Shown here: piece by piece, positions 54,301 through 61,341 of the stretch
Numbering within the stretch: position 1 is the stretch's first letter
Layout of the letters: the number at the start of each line of letters is the position of its first letter
Source of the DNA: a virus
IMG/VR virus record: IMGVR_UViG_3300023174_000036
Coordinates: 62,001 to 126,000 of that record
Reading direction: 5' to 3' (one strand)
DNA: 64,000 nucleotides
Notes under the pieces: generated by a model
The model's input: only the letters and a program-made list of their open reading frames with translations
The model's database searches: none
Told to the model about the DNA's origin: nothing
Translations under genes and position numbers: made by a program

Positions 54301-56807
54301 ACAAATTTATACTTCGAAAGAGTACCAGCGATGGATCAATTGTTCCCCAGGATATTGATTACGACTCATTGGTTACCGGTGGCGATATGAATTATGCCAC
54401 TGCTTCAGGTCTAAATGCAGATGATATCTTAATTGACGGCGATGGATTTGTAACCCCAACTAGTAGCCCTGCTCCTGAAGAAGTAGTGCCTGGGCAAGTG
54501 GTTGATGCAGTTGCTATCAAAGTATACGATCAGCCAAATTCTGGAGCCGCTAATATTAAAGTTGACAATTTTGTTGGAGATGGGTTAACACGAACATTCA
54601 AAATGTCTCAAACGCCAAACAGCGCAGAATCAATTGTTGTTAAAAAATCTAATATTATTTTAAATTCAGATCAATACACAATTGATTATAGAAATAGAGA
54701 AATATCATTAACATCAACTCCACCAATCGGGGAAATAGTAAGCATTTATAACATAGGATTTAACGGCAATAATATCTTAGATATTGATTATTTTGTTTCC
54801 GACGGAACAACAACTGAATTTATTACTAAAGCTCCTTGGTTATCAGCAGTGACTAGTATTGTTTATATAGATGGTGTTGTTGCAACTCCTGAATTGTTCC
54901 AAACAGATGCAAGTTATGAAACTGCAAATCGTGTTGCACTACGATTTGAATCAGCACCTGCTAATAATGCATTGATAAATTATGTTATTGTTTCAGGCAA
55001 CCAAAAAACATTTGCAATAACTAAAAAAGAAAAAATTGTTACTACAGGAACAAACACTTACACACTGGCATTCCCAGTGGGAAATAATTTACCTGCTGAA
55101 GCAAACATGATTGTTAGAGTAAATCAAAACATTTTACCTTCACCTATCAGCAGTTATTTTACAATAAAAAATAATAAATTATCTTATAAAGTTGATCCAA
55201 CAAGGATAGTTCCGTATTCTACTCCTATTACAAATATTTTGGTCATTGTTGGGACAACAGTTCTAAAGTTGGGAACCGATTATACTGTAGATCCAGGTGG
55301 CTTAACTATCAAAATAAACAAGATAACTTATGCAACTTATGTTAATAAAACATTAATAGTGACAGTAAACAGCTCGCAAGGTTACCTGTATAACCCAACT
55401 AATAATACCATTGTGTTTTCGCAATCGTATACCAGTGCAGATGTAGTTGAGGTTATTAGTTCTTATAATCATGACATATTAGATTTGCAAAGAACTGCAA
55501 TCACAATCAGTACTAATTTATCAATAACTCAAAATTCAACAGAGTACTACACTTATAAAGAAGCGTTATCTGGATTGATTGCACTTGACAGAACTGTGAT
55601 TTCTGATGAATACATATGGGTCATAAAGAATAATACACTACTAACACCGTCAGTAGACTACAAATTGAACGACAACAAACAAAGTATTCAACTTGCAACT
55701 ACACCTGCTATTAGTGATGTGTTCACATTGATTACATTTGGTAATAATGTTTTAGGATCAACAATATCTTATATGCAATTTAAAGACATGTTGAATCGTG
55801 TGCATTACAAACGATTAAGTAGAAATAAACAAACACGATTGATGCAACCTTTAAAATTCAATGATACCAGCATAGTGGTTGATGATGCAAGCAATTTTGA
55901 TGCTCCAAATCCTTCTATTAATCGTCCAGGTATTATTGAGATTCGTGGCGAGCGCATAGAATATTTTGGTCTAACAGGGAATACATTAAGCAAGTTACGC
56001 CGCGGCACATTAGGTACTGGTGTACCAACATTGCACAAAATTGGAACTTTGGTACAAGATATAGGACCATCGGAAACATTGCCTTATACTGAATCCTCTG
56101 TAATACAGCAAATAGAATCTGACGGTTCGTCTGTTATCAACTTAAATTTTGTTCCTACAAAAGTAGTAGAAACAGCCGTTAATTTTACAATAGGCCGCCA
56201 ATATAAAATTGTTACTCTGGGAACAACAGATTGGAATAAAGTTGCCAACACAACAGGAGTGTTGTATGCTGTTGGCAGTACAGTGACCATAGCTAAATCA
56301 GCAACAGGTACGGGCACAGCAATATCTACATCTTATGGCCAGAGTGATGAAATAGAAGTGTTTATTGGCGGTTATAATATTGATACAGTTTGGACTTCCA
56401 ACGTAGCTTATGCAGTTGGTGCAATAGTTATTTCAGGTAGCTATACATATCAAGCAACCGTTGCGCATACCAGTAAGGCAAACTTTAAACAAGATTACGA
56501 TTTGGGTTATTGGAAGTTATTTGTTGGCAACACTCGATTAAAGAAAACGCCTTACATAGTACACCACGAATTGCAAAGTTCAGTGGAATCGCTAAATCCT
56601 AGCAATTTTGATCAACTCATGGCTGCTGAATTCACCGTGGACGGTATTTCTGCGGCTGTTCAACTAACAACACCTGTTGATATAGGAGTCAAAGTAACTG
56701 TTGTTAAGAGAATGGGTACAGATTGGGACAGCAAGTTAAATATACAATACGATTCGGGTGCTATAACTGAATTTTTAAAAGCAACTCCGGGTATTTGGTA
56801 TTCATAA
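42339..56807 (+). CDS. Giant multidomain baseplate/fibre protein (4,822 aa), gp7 position
   Basis: A single uninterrupted frame of 14.5 kb, overlapping the gp6 stop by TAATG, where T4 encodes wedge protein gp7. N-terminal region: NKRFLQATVDQLVAPGTVKKVNGFVGR, and YSWNPHIDWDKFVNFQNYYWLSYGP (about residues 125-150). CBM5/12-like modules (W....Y..GdiVkYn..yY.a) are at about 1450, 1580, 1760, 2250 and 4690. Residues about 2160-2700 form an FG-GAP/propeller-like domain (FGKSVDISDNADYLVISD, GFGQSIATGNNHIIVTAPF). Two GsGY...P.v.itg..GsGA.A repeats are at about 3085-3150 and 3450-3510, and LPGM.i.GvGFTs.QIV elements at about 2400 and 3800. No membrane segment or signal peptide is visible. Role inferred: giant wedge-to-fibre scaffold with adhesive domains. 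I know only that very long structural proteins occur at this place in aquatic T4-like phages. Confidence 0.8.
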   Translation: MTDFTNPSGSKGLSVNLIPNFFKTDANKRFLQATVDQLVAPGTVKKVNGFVGRPYSKSTSGTDLFIEAPNLVRQNYQLEPALTVQDTLGNNTFFKDYIDYINQLSVFGANVSNHDRLNKQEFYSWNPHIDWDKFVNFQNYYWLSYGPETIKIFGQQLTAQSTYKIALEYQGQNNQYVFTPDGLTPNPVIKLYRGQTYKFIISSPSNPISIKTARSTGIDDRYEIPGIDSYGVESGVITMTIPVNSPNVLYYQSETDVNLGGLFEIYNIDENSSINIKSEILGKVNYTLSDGTALSNGMKVSFGGQVSPAEYATGEYYVEGVGTAIQLIEKSILEISTTYTESETLLFDSNPFDIDAFSDSTGFAKTLDYMVINRASRDHNPWSRYNRWFHKDVINASASFNKTIASLDQSLRAVRPIIEFNADLKLFNFGTDAIFDIDLVDSFTTDAFSTIEGSLGYSIDGISLSEGQKILFLSDTDRLVKNKIFKVEFIDVKHLSANSRQIHLVELHSPADNEVVLVKQGIANQGLMYWFTGTTWISAQQKTNTNQFPLFDVVDATGTSFSNIDKYDGTTFKGTYLFSYRVNPTGISDSNLGFALSYRNIENIGDIVFDFNFDTDVFSYRESVNIITVPVNTGYLSTKDYAGNTIYKNAWETCTAPNTQAGIRIYKNSNKTNNFKLDIFDNISDLKDLVVRVYINGKRLATDHWSVVDAPDYKTIKLKADILKTDVLTIKTYASQPINSNGFYEIPLNLQHNPLNSGLTTLTLGEVIDHVDSIVDNIYAADAGNIEGNNYDVKSDFTKTLTFIGTFPGASNLRDLGNITPYGTKFVQHSSPSSISLYHITTETNNVIRAIQESRDKYIQFKKNFLAVALNLGIETTPSKQVDLILEQINKDKSKTDPYYFSDMVPYRAGVKTNITVVDPRIKTYPLKTNFILDTLSNKAVIVYVNDLQLIYQADYYFNEQGFVVINHTLVENDTISIVEYDSTDGSFIPETPTKLGMWPKYKPMLYLDTTLVTPRWMIQGHDGSHVLAYGTYGASGVADYRDAIILELEKRIFNNIKVEYNTEIFDIAELVPSYNRPGDYSRKEFDQVLAPSFYQWASLVDRDFTKPLSFDRNNPFTFKYNSFSTPDGQETPGYWRGIYQWIYDTDRPNICPWEMLGFSIEPLWWKTLYGPAPYTSDNLVMWKDISEGFIRNPNAPAVQTKKYIKPFLLKHLPVDATGNLVNPLVSGFISGTITAHSQTDFVFGDGSPVETAWRRSSHYAFSVILTAILLKPSDTFGKLLDRSRITRNLCGQLIYNETGLRIKSEVVKFPSIYSSTERVQTSGIINYIINYILSDNLKSYDTYAYDLTYINTKLSHRVGAFTSKEKFKLLLDSKSPLSTSSVFVPPEDYTVILNSSSPIKKLTYSGVIVSKLADGYEIKGYSRSTPYFKYYQYQQSGITINIGGISENFVAWTANERYGLGQVVKYNNQYFRSLVTHTTSGTFSDSYYEALPRLPIIGGRDAVIRKSWDKSIINTSPYGTKFEKIQDVVDFLLGYGEWLKDEGFIFDEFNPILNAVTNWETSVKEFLFWTTQNWSTGEDKWAEWTPGMRMTYGDIVRYNGDYFKANKNSTASVFLETDFTKLDGLNNNGGSAISLSPAAAKLTFKTELSVIDDIRNPFNGYEIFKVDGTPLEPTFINSYREDNAVSYSPRGEDGIYGATFYLIQQEHVVLLNNVTIFNDTIFKPETGYKQDRIKVAGYVSTNWYGGLDIPGFILDVAKIQNWTPWEDYDLGDIVKYKQFYYTASRFLPGAVSFVNEDWILLDKKPVTQLLPNWTYKAEQFTDFYSLDSDNFDTAQQQLAQHLIGYQKRQYLTNIIKDDVSEFKFYQGMIREKGTQNSLNKLFDVKSALGEESLKFYEEWAIRTGQYGASEAFEAIEFVLEESKMRSNPQGFYLSENFDDPNDFIITYNSSQVYLKPVGYTSNPWPVLTQYRPYLRSAGYFRSDEVYTTVKSLEDIVSTNTDPSLFQPNISVAVTFEGTGWNVYKYIDSNVTVTNVDYNNSTKTLTIKLSELVDFAVGSYIGIDQVDLIKGFYKILSVSLNTFTVSATIPSWVPPFTQSQNVIIFRFVSQRSAAMDLVDNLTRPPLIPGDKLWIDSDSNNKWAVWEYSPVYSRKLIPNSNPVDGVNYGKTISCTKLGKIIAIGSNSGDTEIWDKSGYNAQWIQRQLVTKPFVSYSPNVSKLATVVALSFDGKWLATGSPLASNAYTKLKGNFNTNTAYVTDDIVYLGNSGAYTGFYQALQNNTNSTMPRPDGVAGLIPNVSSWKKIKYVSTILGGTSSNLTEQGVISLYSKDANNIFTLVDTIISPFPTNNEKFGSQLAFANDILYISAVGYNSNAGRVYKLKHSVDVQATTYYNPVGSLGTTLKVTSTVGVLPGMLITGVGFTSGQIVSSVTDSTTLTISQRPDITPTGLIKFSTVGWGFDLSATLSGDVANRNFGSGIVATDDDSTLVVTANNDSLSGQIKIYRSGTLSQTITGNNLNFGKSVDISDNADYLVISDSLADNEKPKAGTVNVYKFTASVFVQYQTLKNHKPENSGYFGSKVAFIDDYKTIVIYSSDEDTVLKTIFDENETIFDKNSTNVSQLATESGRVDVYDMYETKWIYSETLENLQTAGAGFGQSIATGNNHIIVTAPFEFDQNLQSGIVIDYEKKENTFSWTIKHQQTTVPDPSKIKSAFLYNKATGELVKYIDVIDLAQGKIAGPAREEIKYSCYYDPATYSISNASDDVTVDSGAPWGKSQVGYIWWDLRTTKLIDAYDNSVVYRNSVWNSLAVGATVDLYEWVESTLLPAAWDVQSDTEAGIANGISGKSLYGNNVYSIKERFDTGSQTKKYTYYYWVKNKKTIPNIPSRNLSASDIASLIENPRGSAYTYLALTGTNSFSLVNAAEYLQDSNIVLSVEYWTVNNTSQNIHSQWKIINNDSATVIPAHLEQKWFDSLCGKDAIGRDVPDASLAEKLRYGIENRPRQSMFINRFEALKQLVEETNAVLLENPIVDSRNIANIDVKESAPNLVSGLYDTTQATSEELRFVNVGAFRRPVIDSCTIVDGKITDINISYTGRGYLVAPYISISGSGEGAIVRAVLSSNGTGQIVGVTIINSGEGYDDNTVATVRDYSALVINDSGARGVWSIYSYDPDGKLWSRTKSQSYDVTAYWKKTDWFASGYSQFTAIDHAVDMVSDLKTLNDTVGQIIKVRTTTTGWSLLEKISNIESFDYTQMYKVIGLENGTIQLSSALYQSSTVSTGYDGTTYDGIAFDNNPNLELRIILESLKNDIFTDDLKIKYLNLFFTTVRYALSEQVYLDWIFKTSFIKARHNVGELSTPVTYNNDNLSNFQDYINEVKPFKSKIREYVSGYQLVDPTPTMVSDFDLPPIYRNNAITTIATNATRGVITADDATIRQYPWKNWLDNVGFIVTDIKIINGGSGYIGEPVVKITNDSGSGATARAFFTNGVINRIILLTHGTGYLSAPTVTLTGGLSPTGVAARAVAIIGNSVSSSEHHGVIRSSLIKIKFDRISSSYFFVNLEETEFINTTGNLQYKLTYAPDVIIGAATVTINNIPVLRENYKLTTVTTTTDYTKYSGLITFVPGTQPKSGQVLKIVYLKNQSLLNAADRIHHYYNPQDGDIGNDLSQLMTGVDYGGVIIQGLGFDISAGWGTTPWFTDKWDSFDPLFDDYILTVAANTHSFTLPYTPSVGTKINTYYVGLNLTTIPVVTNTLIYPYTYIGTNPTATLVRNATAGGTSANYIPVGAYDPTSVIIKVASVTGILPGMSVLGVGFTSKQIVLLTNPTYNTVTLSAPPNVQPNGTLYFTKSVAGSTTLSLSSTIGLKVGDKVSTSSAPSFGVDTVIKTILNSTEILLNQIIYVTVPTAATLVFTRPLNKYTDITISNGFVNLTNSLTSGSVINITSTLPSVKLDDENFGTPQQTNTSAIVSTFVGNGNSNIITIPNTFTVSAGDKFILRKSTSDGSIVPQDIDYDSLVTGGDMNYATASGLNADDILIDGDGFVTPTSSPAPEEVVPGQVVDAVAIKVYDQPNSGAANIKVDNFVGDGLTRTFKMSQTPNSAESIVVKKSNIILNSDQYTIDYRNREISLTSTPPIGEIVSIYNIGFNGNNILDIDYFVSDGTTTEFITKAPWLSAVTSIVYIDGVVATPELFQTDASYETANRVALRFESAPANNALINYVIVSGNQKTFAITKKEKIVTTGTNTYTLAFPVGNNLPAEANMIVRVNQNILPSPISSYFTIKNNKLSYKVDPTRIVPYSTPITNILVIVGTTVLKLGTDYTVDPGGLTIKINKITYATYVNKTLIVTVNSSQGYLYNPTNNTIVFSQSYTSADVVEVISSYNHDILDLQRTAITISTNLSITQNSTEYYTYKEALSGLIALDRTVISDEYIWVIKNNTLLTPSVDYKLNDNKQSIQLATTPAISDVFTLITFGNNVLGSTISYMQFKDMLNRVHYKRLSRNKQTRLMQPLKFNDTSIVVDDASNFDAPNPSINRPGIIEIRGERIEYFGLTGNTLSKLRRGTLGTGVPTLHKIGTLVQDIGPSETLPYTESSVIQQIESDGSSVINLNFVPTKVVETAVNFTIGRQYKIVTLGTTDWNKVANTTGVLYAVGSTVTIAKSATGTGTAISTSYGQSDEIEVFIGGYNIDTVWTSNVAYAVGAIVISGSYTYQATVAHTSKANFKQDYDLGYWKLFVGNTRLKKTPYIVHHELQSSVESLNPSNFDQLMAAEFTVDGISAAVQLTTPVDIGVKVTVVKRMGTDWDSKLNIQYDSGAITEFLKATPGIWYS

Positions 56808-56848
56808 ATTCAATACTTATAACATTAAACTAGCAGATAATAATACTT

Positions 56849-56856
56849 GATAAATA
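56849..56856 (+). promoter_or_regulatory. Late promoter GATAAATA
   Basis: CTTGATAAATACAATATAAAG on plus, 20 bp before the ATG at 56877, with AAAGAGAG as ribosome-binding site. Matches 7 of 8 positions of the late box and the trailing C. Confidence 0.65.
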
Positions 56857-56876
56857 CAATATAAAGAGAGTCTACT

Positions 56877-57491
56877 ATGCAGAGTCAAGAAACAACTGGA
56901 ATCCACATTGAAGGGCATATTAAAATATGGGACCCTGAGTCTAAAACCGTCTATATTAACAAGCGTAATGCTATTCATTATGAAAACATCAGCATAGCAT
57001 TGGCTAACAGTATAGCAAACAGCGGTAACGGATTTGTGTACGAGATGGCATTTGGTAACGGCGGAACTGCCATTGACCCAACTGGCATTATCACATACTT
57101 AACTTCAAACAGTTCGGGATCTAATGCTAGTTTATACAATCAAACTTTCCAGAAAGTAGTTAATCAAAATTCCGTTAATAACAAAGACCCCAGCAGAAAC
57201 TTCATTGAAGTTAGACACGTTACTGGCACAAACTATACAGATGTATTTGTAACCTGTTTATTAGACTATGGCGATGGAAACACTTCGGGACAGCAGGCCT
57301 TTGATAACACAACAGATGCAAACGGTTCATTTGTGTTTGATGAACTAGGTTTAAAATCTTACAGTGCCAGTGGATCTAGTTTGTTGTTGACACATGTGAT
57401 TTTTCACCCTGTACAGAAATCTTTAAATCGACTAATTCAAATTGATTACACTGTGCGTATACAAAGTTTGACTGGCATTGTGGGAGTATAA
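56877..57491 (+). CDS. Conserved-type virion structural protein (204 aa)
   Basis: The protein has 204 residues. N-terminus GIHIEGHIKIWDPESKTVYINKRNAIHYENISIALANSIANSGNGFVYEMAFGNGGT; the pattern of a hydrophobic EGHi.I.D...k....k.NAIh.eN.s.AIA..i....nG.i..m.FGNGG is one I recall from aquatic T4-like phages in proteins found in virions. The rest is beta-rich with FIEVRHVTGTNYTDVFVTCLLDYGDGN. It is first in a unit that continues 3 bp later with the fibre gene at 57495. Likely a baseplate/fibre adaptor; function not demonstrated. Confidence 0.72.
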   Translation: MQSQETTGIHIEGHIKIWDPESKTVYINKRNAIHYENISIALANSIANSGNGFVYEMAFGNGGTAIDPTGIITYLTSNSSGSNASLYNQTFQKVVNQNSVNNKDPSRNFIEVRHVTGTNYTDVFVTCLLDYGDGNTSGQQAFDNTTDANGSFVFDELGLKSYSASGSSLLLTHVIFHPVQKSLNRLIQIDYTVRIQSLTGIVGV

Positions 57492-57494
57492 CAC

Positions 57495-59618
57495 ATGAGT
57501 TATCAAGTTACATTCACCGAAACAACTAATCCTGCAAAACCTGCGCTAACTGTAGCAGATCAAACTTTAAATTCACAAACAAGTTTAACTTTTGTAGGAA
57601 AAAATTATGCGGGTTATGCTCCAGTTGTTGCAAACAACTTTTTGCATTTATTAGAAAATTTTGCAAATAACACAGCCCCGGCAAATCCAGTTGAAGGGCA
57701 ATTATGGTATGATAATACCAGCGGTGTAAGTTTGTTAAAAGTGTTTGACGGAACAATTTGGACATCGGCGGGTTCTGTAAAAAAAGCAGGTGCGGCTCCT
57801 TTAGCCGCTAACAGCAATCCGGGAGACTTGTGGGTCAACACTACCACAGCACAGTTATATGTGTTCTCTGGTAGCAATTGGCTGTTGGTTGGTCCGCAGT
57901 TCAGTTCTGGCAGTTTAACAGGCACGGTAGTTGACACAATTGTTGACACATCCAACGTAACTCACAGTGTGATATCTTTATACGCCAACAACTATCAGTT
58001 GGCAATCATCAGCAAAGAAACATTTACTCCAAAATCAACAATTGTTGGATTTACAACTATTAATCAAGGTTTTAATCTTAGCTCAACTGATTCAACTAAC
58101 ACCACAAGTTTATCAAGAATATGGGGAACTGCCAGTAACTCTGATGCATTATTAGTTTCAGGCGTTTCAATACCTTCTGCAAATTTTTTAAGGTCTGATA
58201 CATCTAGTACTAGTAACTTTCCTTTAACAATCCGAGCTGACGGCGGCTTGACTATTGGTAGCAATTCCAGCTTTAATATTGGACGAGATGGCACCAGCAC
58301 AGTTTTATATTCAAAGTCTAGTGGAGATAGTGTTGATTTTAGATTAAACAACAACAGCATACCAGTCACAGTGTTACATATTGATGCTTTAGCTAGAGTA
58401 GGTATTGGATCAAACAACACTGCACCCACTGCTACATTGGATGTTGCTGGAACATTTACATCTAGCGGTGACTTATCAGTAACCAGCACCACTAATGCAA
58501 CATCGTTAACTACTGGAAGCATTAAAACAACAGGCGGACTTGCAGTCAGCAAAAATATCAGAGTTGGTAAAGATGTAACTATCAACGGCCAACTATATTT
58601 GAATACATTAGACCCTGCTACGGGATTAGAATCTCCAGGTTCTGTAATATTACCATCCACAACTGGAATATTTGATATTGGTTCCAGTACTGCATCTTTT
58701 AGAAATATATATGCTGATTCTTTTGTGGGAAATTTTTCCGGAACATTCACTGGAACATTACAGGGCAGTATTAGTGGATCAGCCGCAAGACTAGCCAGTC
58801 CAACAGTTTTTAGTATGCAAGGCGATGTCAGTAGTGATAATATCAGCTTTACAGGACAAAGCTCATTAGGAACTGCAACATTTACAACAACAATTAGTCA
58901 AAACTTTATTAGTAACAAACCAGCGGCAACTGATTCATTATTATCTGATCAAATTTTAGTTTATCGTAGCGGCAGTAGTAACTTGCTACGAATGACCAAA
59001 GAAACGTTGTTGAGCCATGTGGCAACAGTTCCTATTGGTGTAATAATGCCATATGCAGGAACAACAGTACCTGACGGTTATTTGTTATGCGATGGTAGTG
59101 AAGTTAAAACAGCTGATTATCCTGCGTTGTACGGAGTTATAGGATACACATACAAATCAGCAACATTATTACAAGGCGCCGCAACATTTGCATTACCTGA
59201 TTTGAGAGGTCGATTCCCGTTAGGTAGAGACAGCATGGACAACGGCCAGCGTATTCCGTCAAAAGACGATGCCAGTATTTTGATTGATGCTGGCGGCGGT
59301 TCAGCTAATAGAGTCACTGACGTCACAGCTGACATAGTTGGTACAGGGTCCGGCTCGCAAACAGTTACGTTGTCAATTAATAATTTACCAGACCATAAAC
59401 ATAATCTCAGCAGTACATCTGCTCAGTATTATGCGGCAGGATTGCCCAGCGGTGTTAGTGACACGGCAGCAGTTCCAGGATTAGGTCTTCCAAATTCAAG
59501 TACTGGTTCTGGATTACCAAATAGTGGCGGAATCATTTCAAGTACACTAGGATCAGCAGTTACAATAATGAATCCGTATACAACTATAAATTATATAATT
59601 TTTACTGGTGTCCTATAA
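57495..59618 (+). CDS. Tail fibre with C-terminal tail collar domain (gp12-like)
   Basis: The protein has 707 residues. The N-terminal module (about 100 residues) has SLTFVGKNYAGYAPVVANNFLHLLENFANNTAPANPVEGQLWYDN, shared with the next two genes. The middle has beta-prism repeats (VGIGSNNTAPTATLDVAGTF, GSVILPSTTGIFDIGSSTASF). The C-terminal part is a phage tail collar domain: IGVIMPYAGTTVPDGYLLCDGSEVKTADYPALYGVIGYTY and FALPDLRGRFPLGRDSMDNG (about residues 510-595), as in T4 short tail fibre gp12. After it comes a Gly/Ser-rich receptor-type tip with LPDHKHNL. Role: receptor-binding fibre on the baseplate, inferred. It overlaps the next gene by TAATG. Confidence 0.85.
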   Translation: MSYQVTFTETTNPAKPALTVADQTLNSQTSLTFVGKNYAGYAPVVANNFLHLLENFANNTAPANPVEGQLWYDNTSGVSLLKVFDGTIWTSAGSVKKAGAAPLAANSNPGDLWVNTTTAQLYVFSGSNWLLVGPQFSSGSLTGTVVDTIVDTSNVTHSVISLYANNYQLAIISKETFTPKSTIVGFTTINQGFNLSSTDSTNTTSLSRIWGTASNSDALLVSGVSIPSANFLRSDTSSTSNFPLTIRADGGLTIGSNSSFNIGRDGTSTVLYSKSSGDSVDFRLNNNSIPVTVLHIDALARVGIGSNNTAPTATLDVAGTFTSSGDLSVTSTTNATSLTTGSIKTTGGLAVSKNIRVGKDVTINGQLYLNTLDPATGLESPGSVILPSTTGIFDIGSSTASFRNIYADSFVGNFSGTFTGTLQGSISGSAARLASPTVFSMQGDVSSDNISFTGQSSLGTATFTTTISQNFISNKPAATDSLLSDQILVYRSGSSNLLRMTKETLLSHVATVPIGVIMPYAGTTVPDGYLLCDGSEVKTADYPALYGVIGYTYKSATLLQGAATFALPDLRGRFPLGRDSMDNGQRIPSKDDASILIDAGGGSANRVTDVTADIVGTGSGSQTVTLSINNLPDHKHNLSSTSAQYYAAGLPSGVSDTAAVPGLGLPNSSTGSGLPNSGGIISSTLGSAVTIMNPYTTINYIIFTGVL

Positions 59619-61300
59619 TGAGCTATACAATTACAAAAACAGATGGTACAACAATAACACAAATTGTTGACGGAAGTTTAGATCAAACTTCAACAGACCT
59701 TACTCTTATTGGAAAAAATCTTGCAGGCTACGGTATTTTTATCAATGAAAACTTAGTTAAATTATTAGAAAATTTTGCAAGTACTTCACAGCCTTCCTAT
59801 CCGTTAACTGGACAATTATGGTTTGATACTACTGAAAATAGATTAAAAGTGTACGACGGCAACAATTTTAAAGTCAGCGGCGGCACTATTATTTCTAAAA
59901 CTCCTCCAAGTTCAATCTCAGCAGGAGATATCTGGATTGACAGTACTAGACAACAGCTATATTTTAATGACGGATTATCAACAAAACTTGCAGGACCAAT
60001 TTACACATCGGCTCAGGGAATTACCGGATTCAATGCTGAAGACATACTTGATACTGTTGGTGTTTCCCATACTATTTTAAAATTATATGTAGCACAATCT
60101 TTGTTAGGAATTTTCAGTAAAGACTCGTTCACGCCAGGCTCAGCAATTGCTGGGTTCTCGGGAAGTATTGCATCTGGATTTAATGTCAGTACATTATCTG
60201 GAGTAAAATTTGCAGTGCCAACATCTCAAGCAGACTCGTTGTTAGCCGCAGATGGTACTCCAAGAACTGCTGCCAATTTTTTATCTACACTAGACGACTC
60301 TGCCACAACTGGTACAATATCTATACAAAATGCAGTTCCGTTAGTGTTAGGAGAAGGTGCAAGTACTGAAATTAATGCTACTACATCTATATTTCAATTT
60401 AAATCAAATACTAGCAATCAAAACTTTGGTGTTAATTTATTAAGTGGCAGCGGTTTAACAACTGCATTTTTTATTAATGCCACAAGTCAGCGCATGGGAG
60501 TATATACTGAACTTCCAACAGCAACTTTAGATGTTAACGGAGATGCACGTATTCGAGGAAGTTTAACAGTGGAAGGTAATTTAACTTCAGTTAATACAAC
60601 CAATGTTGAAATAGCCGACAAATTAATCGAGCTTGCAAAAGTAGCTTCTCCTTCAAATTCTACAGCCAATGGCGGCGGACTCTCAGTCGAAGGCGGCACC
60701 GACGGTGATAAAACTCTTACTTGGAACAGCACTGGATCAACTTGGTCGTCTTCTGAAAATTTCAATCTAGCAACTAACAAAGTATATAGAATTGCAGGTT
60801 TTGATGTATTGAGTCAAACTAGTTTAGGCACAACTGTTGCAAGTGCGCCAGGTTTGACCAGTGTTGGAATATTAACTAGCTTGCAAGTTAGCAATTTAAA
60901 TTTTAGCAACACTACGATAGCTAGCACAACAGCTAATGCTAATATTGTGCTAAGTCCCAACGGATCTGGAACGGTAAGTGTGAATAATGCTAATATTTCA
61001 AATTTAGCCACTCCTACTGCACCGGGGCATGGTGCCAATAAATCATATGTAGATTACACAGTACGAATAGCTTCACTAGGATTAAGCGCAGATACTACTG
61101 GTTTAACTCCTGCACAAATTGCTACAGTAATTCTTGCAAAAATATTCCCGCCCACTGAGCACGAATCTGGTACAAAATTGCGTTTAATCTGTACAGATAA
61201 ACCAGAAGCTGGAACTGATCTTAATAGTCGATACAAACAATTTAACTTAACACCAACCGTTGGCGATACAAAAGAATGGCAATACGGTGGCCCGCTATAA
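59618..61300 (+). CDS. Tail fibre paralogue (560 aa)
   Basis: The protein has 560 residues. It shares the N-terminal module of its neighbours (DGTTITQIVDGSLDQTS, LIGKNLAGYGIFINENLVKLLENFAS, YPLTGQLWFDTTENRLKVYDG). The middle carries LTVEGNLTSVNTTNVEIADKLIEL, an element also present in the minus-strand gene at 15628-16593. The C-terminal part has LSPNGSGTVSVNNANISNL and then a short APGHGANKSYVDYTVRIASLGLSADTTGLTP segment, and lacks the collar domain. The tail end GDTKEWQYGGPL has an aromatic finish. It starts in a TAATG overlap and is followed by its own late box for the next gene. Function inferred: fibre subunit, partner or alternative to its neighbours. Confidence 0.78.
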   Translation: MSYTITKTDGTTITQIVDGSLDQTSTDLTLIGKNLAGYGIFINENLVKLLENFASTSQPSYPLTGQLWFDTTENRLKVYDGNNFKVSGGTIISKTPPSSISAGDIWIDSTRQQLYFNDGLSTKLAGPIYTSAQGITGFNAEDILDTVGVSHTILKLYVAQSLLGIFSKDSFTPGSAIAGFSGSIASGFNVSTLSGVKFAVPTSQADSLLAADGTPRTAANFLSTLDDSATTGTISIQNAVPLVLGEGASTEINATTSIFQFKSNTSNQNFGVNLLSGSGLTTAFFINATSQRMGVYTELPTATLDVNGDARIRGSLTVEGNLTSVNTTNVEIADKLIELAKVASPSNSTANGGGLSVEGGTDGDKTLTWNSTGSTWSSSENFNLATNKVYRIAGFDVLSQTSLGTTVASAPGLTSVGILTSLQVSNLNFSNTTIASTTANANIVLSPNGSGTVSVNNANISNLATPTAPGHGANKSYVDYTVRIASLGLSADTTGLTPAQIATVILAKIFPPTEHESGTKLRLICTDKPEAGTDLNSRYKQFNLTPTVGDTKEWQYGGPL

Positions 61301-61311
61301 CAGCAAATTAG

Positions 61312-61319
61312 CATAAATA
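61312..61319 (+). promoter_or_regulatory. Late promoter CATAAATA
   Basis: TTAGCATAAATACTGAAATAAGG on plus, 22 bp before the ATG at 61342. It matches 7 of 8 positions of the late box with the trailing C, and AAGGAAAAGAG follows. Confidence 0.6.
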
Positions 61320-61341
61320 CTGAAATAAGGAAAAGAGCGCA

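Noticed and set aside
58064-58750. 228-codon minus-strand open frame opposite the tail collar fibre gene
   Set aside because: Low-complexity antisense frame within a well-supported fibre gene; no ribosome-binding site or recognisable domain.
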